This document shows, piece after piece, positions 13,834 to 20,595 of a DNA stretch of 20,595 nucleotides. The stretch spans positions 1 through 20,595 of the forward strand of contig CABUHP010000003.1 of NCBI GenBank assembly GCA_902491415.1. Direction: 5' to 3'. How positions within the stretch are numbered: the stretch's first letter is position 1; each line of letters opens with the position of its first letter. The notes beneath the pieces are model-generated. The model was not told the DNA's origin. It worked only from the letters and a program-made list of their open reading frames with translations, and ran no database searches. The stretch is from an uncultured Collinsella sp. (GTDB lineage: Bacteria; Actinomycetota; Coriobacteriia; Coriobacteriales; Coriobacteriaceae). A program made the position numbers and the translations under genes.

Positions 13834-14628
13834 GTGCAATACGACGAGCATAAACTGGTCGAGTACTTTGCCGACGCCCCTGCGGGCGTCGGTTTTTCCG
13901 ACCTTGACCTCAATAACATTCCGCACCATATCTCGTGCATCATGGACGGCAACGGTCGTTGGGCCACGTCGCGCGGTCTTGCGCGCACCGAGGGCCACAA
14001 GGCGGGTATCGTCTCCCTTCGCGAGATTATTACCGCCTGCGTGCGTCTGGGCGTCGACGTGCTTTCGGCCTATGCGTTTTCTACCGAAAACTGGAACCGT
14101 CCGCAGCATGAGGTCAACGTCTTGATGCATCTGTTTGCCAAGACGTTCATCGACGAGCTGCCGCTTCTGAAGCGCGAAAACGTGCGTGTTGTCTTTTTGG
14201 GTGATATTTCCGCGCTGCCCAAGAAGACCCGCGACGTTTTTGAACGCGGTCTTGCCGAGTGCGCCGATCACACCGGTATGACGCTGGCGCTTGCCGTCAA
14301 CTACGGCGCGCGTGCCGAGATTACCCGCGCTGTCCGTCAGATCGCACTCGACGTTGCCGCCGGTAAGATCGATCCTGCCGCAATTGATGACGACATGGTG
14401 GCTTCCCACCTCTATACCGCCGGTCTTCCCGATCCTGAGCTTGTGATTCGCACCTCTGGTGAGCTGCGCCTTTCGAACTATCTGCTGTGGCAGGTAGCTT
14501 ATTCCGAGTTCTACGTCACCGATACCTATTGGCCCGACTTTGATCGTTGGGGCCTTGTCGACGCCATTTTGGCCTATCAGGGCCGTGACCGTAGGTTTGG
14601 TGGACTGAGCAAGACCGAGGAGGCTTAA
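13834..14628 (+). CDS. uppS: Isoprenyl (undecaprenyl) diphosphate synthase
   Basis: Cis-prenyltransferase that condenses isopentenyl diphosphate onto farnesyl diphosphate to make the C55 carrier lipid of peptidoglycan. The 264-residue protein has all conserved regions: CIMDGNGRWATSRGL with catalytic Asp38, EGHKAGI, YAFSTENWNRP, and the C-terminal IRTSGELRLSNYLLWQ followed by AYSEFYVTD. About 12 residues precede the catalytic Asp beyond the usual E. coli spacing. The GTG start at 13834 has GGAGA 7 nt upstream inside frr. Exact chain length is not predictable from sequence. It sits with dxr and ispG, which supply its isoprenoid substrates. Confidence 0.95.
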   Translation: MQYDEHKLVEYFADAPAGVGFSDLDLNNIPHHISCIMDGNGRWATSRGLARTEGHKAGIVSLREIITACVRLGVDVLSAYAFSTENWNRPQHEVNVLMHLFAKTFIDELPLLKRENVRVVFLGDISALPKKTRDVFERGLAECADHTGMTLALAVNYGARAEITRAVRQIALDVAAGKIDPAAIDDDMVASHLYTAGLPDPELVIRTSGELRLSNYLLWQVAYSEFYVTDTYWPDFDRWGLVDAILAYQGRDRRFGGLSKTEEA

Positions 14629-14630
14629 TC

Positions 14631-15530
14631 GTGTCCGATCGTCCCAAGGCATCTGCTCCCAAGACGCCTGCGCGCAAAGCTACCGCTGCGGGAGCGCCTA
14701 CAGCGAAGAGCGGCACCGGTTCGTGGCTGGCGGGCTTTATTACCCGTGCCGCCGCGGGTATCGTCTACGCCGTTGTCTTTATCCTGTGTCTGGTTTTGGG
14801 TATCGTGCCCACTGCCATCTTTGTTTCCGTCATGAGCGGTCTGTGCTGCTATGAGTTTTTCCGTATGACAAGGCTCGATGGCAAGATGGCTAACGAGCGC
14901 ATGGGCATCGCTGCCGCCGTGCTCTTTCCGCTGTCGGCGCTGGGCGATTCGATGCTGCTGAATGCCCTGCTTTTTGCCCTGATGCTCGCTGTGGGCATTT
15001 GGTATGTCTGGTCGCCGCGTACCCGCATCTCTGATGTGGCCGTGACGCTCATGGGTCCCATCTACACTGGCTTTATGCTGTCGGCTATCGTGCTGCTGCG
15101 CGATGCCGTGCCCGGTTTTGCCGGTGCCTTGCTTTCGGTGGGCGTTTGCGCGTCCCTTTGGGTCTCCGATTCGTTTGCCTACATCGTGGGCAGCCGTATC
15201 GGTAAGCACAAGATGGTTCCCAAGATCTCTCCCAAAAAGAGCTGGGAGGGGTTTGTCGGCGGCATCCTGGGCTCGGTTTTGATTTGGCTCATCCTGTGGG
15301 CGACGCACTTCTACAAGCTCAGCCTGCCCTATGCGCTGCTGTGCGGCGTGGTCGTGTCCGTCCTGGGCGTTATCGGCGACCTCATCGAGTCGCGTATCAA
15401 GCGTGGCGTGGGCGTCAAGGATTCCGGCAACCTTATCCCGGGCCATGGCGGCATGCTCGACCGTAGCGATTCGCTTATCTTCGGTTGCATCACCGCGCAG
15501 CTGATGCTGATGATCGGAGGCGTGCTGTAA
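14631..15530 (+). CDS. cdsA: Phosphatidate cytidylyltransferase (CDP-diacylglycerol synthase)
   Basis: Integral membrane enzyme that converts phosphatidate and CTP to CDP-diacylglycerol, the branch precursor of bacterial phospholipids. The 299-residue protein has a polar Ala/Lys/Pro-rich N-terminus of about 30 residues, then a series of hydrophobic segments (for example VYAVVFILCLVLGIVPTAIF and SVLIWLILWA). The C-terminal family signature lies at about 254-280: SRIKRGVGVKDSGN then LIPGHGGMLDRSDS, with the metal-binding acidic residues. The KISPKKSWEGF block is also present. GTG 14631 has GAGGAGG 7 nt upstream. Its stop overlaps the dxr start by one base. Confidence 0.95.
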   Translation: MSDRPKASAPKTPARKATAAGAPTAKSGTGSWLAGFITRAAAGIVYAVVFILCLVLGIVPTAIFVSVMSGLCCYEFFRMTRLDGKMANERMGIAAAVLFPLSALGDSMLLNALLFALMLAVGIWYVWSPRTRISDVAVTLMGPIYTGFMLSAIVLLRDAVPGFAGALLSVGVCASLWVSDSFAYIVGSRIGKHKMVPKISPKKSWEGFVGGILGSVLIWLILWATHFYKLSLPYALLCGVVVSVLGVIGDLIESRIKRGVGVKDSGNLIPGHGGMLDRSDSLIFGCITAQLMLMIGGVL

Positions 15531-16717
15531 TGTCCTTCCAGACGACGTATGGCCCCGATGGACGCCTCCGTGTTGCCATCCTGGGTTGTACGGGCTCTAT
15601 CGGCACCCAGGCACTCGATGTGTGCCGTCAGCATGCCGATCGCCTGCAGGTGACGGCGCTGTCCGTTAACTCCAGTACCTCCGAGCTCGTTGCCGCTGCC
15701 CGCGAGTTCTCGGTTCCGGCGGTTGCCGTGGCCGATGTCGCTCATGGCGATGACGCCGTGCTGCAGGAGTTGCCCGAGGGAACGAAGCTCGGCGTTGGCG
15801 CGCAGGCGGTTTGCGAGCTCGCGCGTCGCGACGATGTCGACTGCGTGCTCGTCGCTATTGTGGGCGCCGCCGGTCTCGAGGCGAGCCATGCGGCCTTGAC
15901 CTCGAATAAGCGTCTTGCCCTTGCCAACAAGGAGTCCCTCGTCGTCGGCGGCGACTTGCTTATGCCGTTGGCGCAACCGGGCCAGCTTATTCCAGTCGAC
16001 TCTGAGCACTCCGCCATCTACCAGTGCTATCTGGGGGAGAACCCACGCGAGGCTCATTGTATTTGGCTCACCTGCTCGGGCGGTCCGTTCTTTGGCCGCA
16101 CCCGCGACGAGCTCAATCGCGTGACGCGTGCCGATGCCCTCGCACATCCCACGTGGGCCATGGGTGCCAAGATCACCATCGACTCCGCCACCCTCATGAA
16201 CAAGGGCCTGGAGCGCATTGAGGCCATGCATCTGTTTAACTGCGACCTCGATTTCATTAACGTGGTCGTGCAGCGTCAGTCCAAGATTCACTCTATGGTC
16301 GAGTTCGCCGACGGCTCCGTGATGGCGCATCTCGGTGCTTCCGACATGCGTATTCCCATCCAGTTCGCGTTCTCGTATCCCGAGCGTTGGGATACCCCGG
16401 CGCCTCGTATCGATTTCCGCGAGCTGGGGCAGCTCACGTTTGATGCTGCCGACATGGATACCTTCCGCTGTCTGGCACTGGCCGAACGTGCCGGCAAGAC
16501 GGGTGGCACCATGCCGTGCGTGCTCAATGCCGCCAACGAGGTCGCCGTCGATGCCTTCCTGCACGATGGCTGCAGCTTTACCGATATCGATCGCATTGTG
16601 GAATCCTGCATGGATGCCCACGATATGCAGGCGGTCGATTCGTTTGAGCAGCTTCGCGACATCGATGCATGGGCGCGTGAAAAGGCTGCGCAGGTGCTCG
16701 CCGCAACCCGTTCCTAA
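15530..16717 (+). CDS. dxr: 1-deoxy-D-xylulose 5-phosphate reductoisomerase
   Basis: Second enzyme of the MEP pathway. It converts DXP to 2-C-methyl-erythritol 4-phosphate with NADPH and a divalent metal, and the family is the fosmidomycin target. The 395-residue protein starts with the NADPH loop GCTGSIG at 19-25. It has LANKESLVVGGDLLM, the metal and substrate segments PVDSEHSAIYQC and TCSGGPF, the HPTWAMGAKITIDSATLMNK block, QRQSKIHSMVEFADGS, and the C-terminal NAANEVAVDAFL. The ATG at 15530 shares its A with the cdsA stop. A short hydrophilic stretch of 12-13 residues precedes the Rossmann fold. The neighbours uppS and ispG belong to the same isoprenoid route. Confidence 0.97.
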   Translation: MSFQTTYGPDGRLRVAILGCTGSIGTQALDVCRQHADRLQVTALSVNSSTSELVAAAREFSVPAVAVADVAHGDDAVLQELPEGTKLGVGAQAVCELARRDDVDCVLVAIVGAAGLEASHAALTSNKRLALANKESLVVGGDLLMPLAQPGQLIPVDSEHSAIYQCYLGENPREAHCIWLTCSGGPFFGRTRDELNRVTRADALAHPTWAMGAKITIDSATLMNKGLERIEAMHLFNCDLDFINVVVQRQSKIHSMVEFADGSVMAHLGASDMRIPIQFAFSYPERWDTPAPRIDFRELGQLTFDAADMDTFRCLALAERAGKTGGTMPCVLNAANEVAVDAFLHDGCSFTDIDRIVESCMDAHDMQAVDSFEQLRDIDAWAREKAAQVLAATRS

Positions 16718-16742
16718 CCCATAAGGATTGCTTTTTCGTTTT

Positions 16743-18104
16743 ATGGATACTGTTCTGAGCGTTCTCTCATCGGTCTTTTGGGGCCTGCTGATGCTTTCCG
16801 TCCTTGTGTTTTTGCACGAGGGCGGCCACTTTTTGGCGGCGCGTGCCTGCGGCGTCCGTGTGACCGAGTTCTTTTTGGGCCTGCCGTGTCGCTTTGACAT
16901 CCATTACACGTCACGTCGCATTGGAACCAAGTTTGGCGTGACCCCGCTGCTGCTGGGTGGCTACGCTGCCATCTGCGGTATGGATCCGACGGACGTCTCG
17001 TGCGCCGATCGCGTGCTCGCGGCTATCTATCGTCATGGTCGCGTGACCGTGGCCGACCTTGCCGCCGAGCTCGAGCTATCCGAGGAGGTTGTGCTCGAGG
17101 CATGCGCCTTGCTCTTGGGTTGGGGCTCTATCGCGCCTTGGTATGAGGAAGGGGAGAAGCCCTCGCCGAGCTACTATCCCACCAAGTATCAGACGCTGCC
17201 GCGAGACGCGGCGGGTTACACCACCTTTGACGGCCGCCGTTTCGATCGAGAGCATGCGACTACCGAGGGCGATGTGTGGGAGCTGCCGTGCGGCGAAGCC
17301 GAGTTCCTTGCGCAAGAGCGTTCGCATACCTATCTGGGCCAGGGTTTTCTCAAGCGCGCCTTTATGCTGCTCGCGGGCATTCTCGTCAATATCCTGACGG
17401 GCTTTTTGCTGCTTATGAGCATCTACTCTATTGCGGGTGTCACCGTGCCGATGGATACCAACGTGATCGGTCAGGTTGACGAGGGGTCTATTGCCGCCAA
17501 GGCGGGTATCGAGGGCGGCGACGCGATACTTTCGGTTGACGGAGTATCGTGCTCTACCTGGATGGACGTTTACGATGCCATCGGCAAGGCCGCCGGTAAG
17601 GACGATATCGCCATTGAGTATGAGCGCGACGGCAAGCAGCATTCGACCTCGGTTGCGCTCAAAGAGGACGAGCGCCTAGGTGTGTATGCCTCTACGCAGG
17701 TGGTTCGTTTAGACCCCATCACGTCGGCTCGCCTTTCGTTCTCCTATGTCGTGCAGACAGCGGAGGGCGTGATGCGCCTGCTCCAGCCGCAGCATACGAT
17801 GGAGATTCTCGATCAGTCTTCTTCGATCGTGGGCATTAGCGTTATGTCCTCACAGGCTGCTGCTGCCGGCCCTGCCACGTTCCTTTCGTTTGCCGCCCTC
17901 ATTTCGTTCTCGCTTGGCTTTATGAACCTGCTGCCCATCCCACCACTCGATGGCGGCAAGCTGGTCATCGAGATCATTCAAAAGATTGCTGGCCGCGAGC
18001 TTCCGCTCAAGGTCCAGACGATCGTGAGCTATGTGGGCATCGCGCTCTTTGCGCTGCTGTTTGTCTATATGCTTCGTTCCGACGTCCTTCGATTTATCCT
18101 GTAG
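16743..18104 (+). CDS. rseP: RIP (site-2) metalloprotease, RseP-like, with a large winged-helix-like insertion
   Basis: Intramembrane zinc protease that cleaves membrane anchors, classically anti-sigma factors, and remnant signal peptides. In the 453-residue protein (counted from 16743) the first membrane segment carries the zinc motif His25-Glu26-Gly-Gly-His29. Membrane segment 2 (RAFMLLAGILVNILTGFLLL) follows about residue 205. One PDZ domain spans about 235-325 (GSIAAKAGIEGGDAILSVDG). The third catalytic Asp403 lies in IPPLDGGK, and a final membrane segment closes the protein. Between the first and second membrane segments the usual short loop is replaced by about 115 residues (81-196). 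Residues 88-134 read like a winged helix (VTVADLAAEL, SEEVVLEACALLL). The start is uncertain: AAGGA lies 15 nt before ATG 16743 and only 0-1 nt before TTG 16728. Confidence 0.93.
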   Translation: MDTVLSVLSSVFWGLLMLSVLVFLHEGGHFLAARACGVRVTEFFLGLPCRFDIHYTSRRIGTKFGVTPLLLGGYAAICGMDPTDVSCADRVLAAIYRHGRVTVADLAAELELSEEVVLEACALLLGWGSIAPWYEEGEKPSPSYYPTKYQTLPRDAAGYTTFDGRRFDREHATTEGDVWELPCGEAEFLAQERSHTYLGQGFLKRAFMLLAGILVNILTGFLLLMSIYSIAGVTVPMDTNVIGQVDEGSIAAKAGIEGGDAILSVDGVSCSTWMDVYDAIGKAAGKDDIAIEYERDGKQHSTSVALKEDERLGVYASTQVVRLDPITSARLSFSYVVQTAEGVMRLLQPQHTMEILDQSSSIVGISVMSSQAAAAGPATFLSFAALISFSLGFMNLLPIPPLDGGKLVIEIIQKIAGRELPLKVQTIVSYVGIALFALLFVYMLRSDVLRFIL

Positions 18105-18117
18105 GGGAGTGTTTGGA

Positions 18118-19200
18118 TTGTCTTTATCCCATCCTTTGCCTCGCGAGTTGACGCGCCCCGTGCATGTGGGCGGTGTGCAGATCGGTGGCGGCGCGCCGGT
18201 GGTGGTCCAATCCATGACCTGCACCGATACCGCTGACGCCCAGGCAACGCTTGCGCAAGTGTGCGCGTTGGCGCAGGCTGGCTGCGATATCGTGCGTGTG
18301 AGCGTGCCCACCGAGGCCGCGCTTGAGGGTTTCCACACCATCTGTGCCGAGTCTCCGGTGCCGATCGTCGCCGATATTCACTTTAACCATAAGCTCGCCA
18401 TCGGCGCCGTCGAGGCTGGTGCCGCCAAGCTTCGCATCAATCCCGGCAATATCGGCGATTGGGCTAAGGTCGATGCCGTGATCGATGCCGCGGGCGCCGC
18501 TGGGTGCGCGATTCGTATCGGCGTCAATGCCGGTTCGCTCGAGCAGGATATCGCCGAGCGCGACGACCTCACGCAGCCCGAAAAGCTCGTGATGTCGAGC
18601 GAGCGCTTCGTCAAGCACTTTGAGGACCGCGGTTTTACGAACATTGTGCTTTCGGCCAAGGCCCATAGCGTGCAAACGACGCTTGATACCTATCGAGCCC
18701 TGTCGCGTGAGATTCCCCACGTTCCGCTTCACCTGGGCGTGACGGAGGCGGGGACCAAGCTCCAGGGCACCATCAAGAGCTCTGTAGGCTTGGGTATCTT
18801 GCTTTCCGAAGGCATTGGCGACACCATGCGTGTGTCGCTCACAGCCGATCCGGTTGAGGAGCCGCCGGTTGCCTGGGGTATTCTGCAGTCGTTGGGCCTG
18901 CGTCGCCGTGGCCCCGAGATTGTCTCGTGCCCCACATGCGCCCGCTGCCAGGTTAACCTTATTCCCATTGCCGAGGAGGTTACCGAGCGGCTTAAGAACT
19001 ATTCCGCGCCGCTTTCGATCGCTGTGATGGGATGTGCCGTTAATGGCCCCGGCGAGGCATCTGATGCCGATCTGGGCGTTGCTTGCGGACGTGGTCAGGC
19101 CTTGCTCTTTTCGCATGGCCAGATCATTGGTAAAGTAGCTGAGGACCAAATTGTCGACGCGCTTATGGCCGAGGTCGACAAGCTTATTGAGGAGAAATAA
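18118..19200 (+). CDS. ispG: 4-hydroxy-3-methylbut-2-enyl diphosphate synthase
   Basis: [4Fe-4S] enzyme of the MEP pathway that reduces MEcPP to HMBPP. The 360-residue protein has the TIM-barrel start (VQSMTCTDTADAQATLAQ, IVADIHFNHKLAI, KLRINPGNIGD). It carries the C-terminal iron-sulfur ligands Cys271 and Cys274 in CPTC and Cys306 in MGCAVNGPGEA, the last motif also holding the conserved Glu. Cys277 (ARC) is an extra cysteine near the cluster. The TTG start at 18118 is chosen because GGGGAG (18104-18109) lies 8 nt upstream; upstream in-frame codons lie within rseP. The proS ATG follows the TAA with no gap. Confidence 0.96.
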   Translation: MSLSHPLPRELTRPVHVGGVQIGGGAPVVVQSMTCTDTADAQATLAQVCALAQAGCDIVRVSVPTEAALEGFHTICAESPVPIVADIHFNHKLAIGAVEAGAAKLRINPGNIGDWAKVDAVIDAAGAAGCAIRIGVNAGSLEQDIAERDDLTQPEKLVMSSERFVKHFEDRGFTNIVLSAKAHSVQTTLDTYRALSREIPHVPLHLGVTEAGTKLQGTIKSSVGLGILLSEGIGDTMRVSLTADPVEEPPVAWGILQSLGLRRRGPEIVSCPTCARCQVNLIPIAEEVTERLKNYSAPLSIAVMGCAVNGPGEASDADLGVACGRGQALLFSHGQIIGKVAEDQIVDALMAEVDKLIEEK

Positions 19201-20595
19201 ATGACCCGAGCAATGTATATGTCTAAGCTTTATGCGCCGACGCTTAAAGAGGATCCGGCGGACGCTGAGCTCGCCAGCCACCGTCTGCTGCTCCGTGCCG
19301 GCATGATCCGTAAGGAGGCCGCCGGTCTATATTCCTACCTGCCGCTTGCTTGGCGCTCGATTCGCAAGATCGAGAACATCGTGCGCGACGAGATGGACGC
19401 TGCTGGCGCCCAGGAGCTTATGATGCCTATCATGGTCGATGCCGAGTTGTGGCGTGAGTCCGGCCGCATCGACGCCTATGGCAAGGAGCTTGTGCGCTTT
19501 GACGACCGTCACGGTCGCGAGTTCGTCCTGGGCCCCACGCACGAGGAGACCGTCACGGCCCTGGTGCGCAATGAGCTGCGCTCCTACAAGCAGCTACCCG
19601 TTAACCTCTACCACATCCAGGATAAGTTCCGCGACGAGTTCCGCCCCCGCTTTGGCCTGATGCGCGGTCGCGAGTTCATCATGAAGGACGCCTACAGCTT
19701 CTCCGCCACGCAGGAGAGCCTGCAGGAGGAGTATGACAAGATGAAGCAGGCCTACGCTAACATCTGCGAGCGCTGCTATATCAAGGCCCTGCCCGTTGTT
19801 GCCGACTCCGGTGAGATCGGTGGCGATACCTCCGTTGAGTACATGGCTTTGGCCGACGCCGGCGAGGCTTCGCTCGTCTACTGCGACGATTGCGGCTTTG
19901 CTGCCGATGACGAGGCGGCAAGCACCAAGGTCGTCGTGACCGAGGGTCCTGGTGACGGTACGCTCACCAAGGTTGAGACTCCGGGCATGGGCACCATTGA
20001 GGCAGTTGCTAAGTTCTTTGGGTTCGCCGAGAACGGCACGCGCAAGTCGCTGGCACTCATCGACGCCGAGGGCAAGCCGGTCGTGGCCATTGTTCCGGGC
20101 GATCACGAGCTCAACGATTGCAAGGCCGAGCACGTCTTTGGCAAGGGCTATCGCATGATGACCGACGAGGAGCTTCAGGCGAACGGTCTGCACAAGGGCT
20201 TTATCGGACCGGTTAACCTGCCCGATGGCATTCGTCTGGTGTGCGACGAGAGCCTGCGCGATTCCAAGCAGTGGGCCTGCGGTGCCAACGAGGTCGATTA
20301 TCACTTTACCGGTGCCTGCCCCGAGCGCGACTTTACCGTCGACGAGTGGGCTGATCTGGTCACCGTTGTCGCCGGCGACCCCTGCCCGCACTGCGGCAAG
20401 CCGCTCTCTGCTGCCCGCGGCATCGAGGTCTCTCAGGTCTTCCAGCTGGGCACCAAGTATTCCGAGGCCATGGGTGCCACCTTTATGGACGAGGACGGCA
20501 AGGAGAAGCCGCTCATCATGGGCTGCTACGGCGTTGGTGTGTCCCGCTCGCTCGCTGCCGTCGTGGAGCAGCACAACGACGAGCACGGTATCGTC
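19201..20595 (+). CDS. proS: Prolyl-tRNA synthetase, bacterial type with editing insertion, 3'-truncated by the window edge
   Basis: Class II aminoacyl-tRNA synthetase charging tRNA-Pro. Visible are 465 of an expected roughly 570 residues; the anticodon-binding domain is outside the window. Motif 1 (AGLYSYLPLAWRSIRKIE) is near residue 50. Motif 2 (FRDEFRPRFGLMRGREF with IMKDAYSF) is at 143-168. Motif 3 begins at 441 with GCYGVGVSRSLAAVVEQH, just before the edge. Between motifs 2 and 3 lies the YbaK-like editing domain (about 225-400) that hydrolyses Ala-tRNA-Pro. It is bordered by CDDCGF and CPHCGK Cys pairs. ATG 19201 directly follows the ispG stop, with GGAG 7 nt upstream. The rseP-ispG-proS order is common. 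Confidence 0.97.
   Translation, partial: MTRAMYMSKLYAPTLKEDPADAELASHRLLLRAGMIRKEAAGLYSYLPLAWRSIRKIENIVRDEMDAAGAQELMMPIMVDAELWRESGRIDAYGKELVRFDDRHGREFVLGPTHEETVTALVRNELRSYKQLPVNLYHIQDKFRDEFRPRFGLMRGREFIMKDAYSFSATQESLQEEYDKMKQAYANICERCYIKALPVVADSGEIGGDTSVEYMALADAGEASLVYCDDCGFAADDEAASTKVVVTEGPGDGTLTKVETPGMGTIEAVAKFFGFAENGTRKSLALIDAEGKPVVAIVPGDHELNDCKAEHVFGKGYRMMTDEELQANGLHKGFIGPVNLPDGIRLVCDESLRDSKQWACGANEVDYHFTGACPERDFTVDEWADLVTVVAGDPCPHCGKPLSAARGIEVSQVFQLGTKYSEAMGATFMDEDGKEKPLIMGCYGVGVSRSLAAVVEQHNDEHGIV

Noticed and set aside
1..20595. Mobile elements, CRISPR arrays, tRNA or rRNA genes, toxin-antitoxin or defence genes
   Set aside because: No transposase, phage-like integrase, repeat-spacer pattern or tRNA cloverleaf was seen. 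The only recombinase is a housekeeping Xer-type enzyme in a core gene context.

Overview
The window is a 20.6 kb piece of a bacterial chromosome with G/C-rich third codon positions. It is almost entirely core housekeeping genes, all on the + strand. Gene content and protein character suggest a Collinsella-like member of the Coriobacteriia (Actinomycetota). The clues are a PPDK with its PpsR-type regulator, a folate-dependent TrmFO (unusual for most actinobacteria), a complete MEP-pathway pair (dxr, ispG), and a comM-dprA-trmFO-xer-rpsB-tsf-pyrH-frr-uppS-cdsA-dxr-rseP-ispG-proS order. The taxon is an inference from recognition, not from a search.

Layout. (1) 1-3840: the 3' part of the PPDK regulatory kinase/phosphorylase gene. 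A 296-bp, comparatively AT-rich intergenic region follows, carrying a striking cluster of TTTACC repeats. Then comes pyruvate phosphate dikinase (ppdK) and a perfect UUCG-loop hairpin. (2) 3883-5294: rplS with its own promoter and a strong terminator, then rnhB with another strong terminator. (3) 5393-10589: a translationally coupled run of yraN, comM, dprA, trmFO and a Xer-type tyrosine recombinase, covering DNA uptake and processing, tRNA modification and chromosome-dimer resolution. dprA is broken by a frameshift in its nucleotide-binding motif. The recombinase has no canonical start codon at the place where its N-terminus should begin. (4) 10639-12510: rpsB-tsf with a promoter, a roughly 135-nt leader and a terminator. 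(5) 12531-20595: a long, tightly packed operon. It holds pyrH and frr (UMP kinase, ribosome recycling), uppS and cdsA (lipid carrier and phospholipid precursors), dxr and ispG (isoprenoid precursors), rseP (site-2 protease) and proS, which runs off the right edge.

How it works together. PpsR and PPDK form a reversible switch at the pyruvate/PEP node. The last operon joins MEP-pathway enzymes (dxr, ispG) to undecaprenyl diphosphate synthesis (uppS), so isoprenoid precursor supply and its main envelope use sit on one transcript with CDP-diacylglycerol synthesis and an intramembrane protease.

I found no mobile element, CRISPR array, tRNA, rRNA or obvious new multi-gene system. The observations most worth following are a site-2 protease with an inserted winged-helix-like segment, the disrupted dprA, the TTTACC array upstream of ppdK, and the apparent AUA start (or lost start) of the recombinase.
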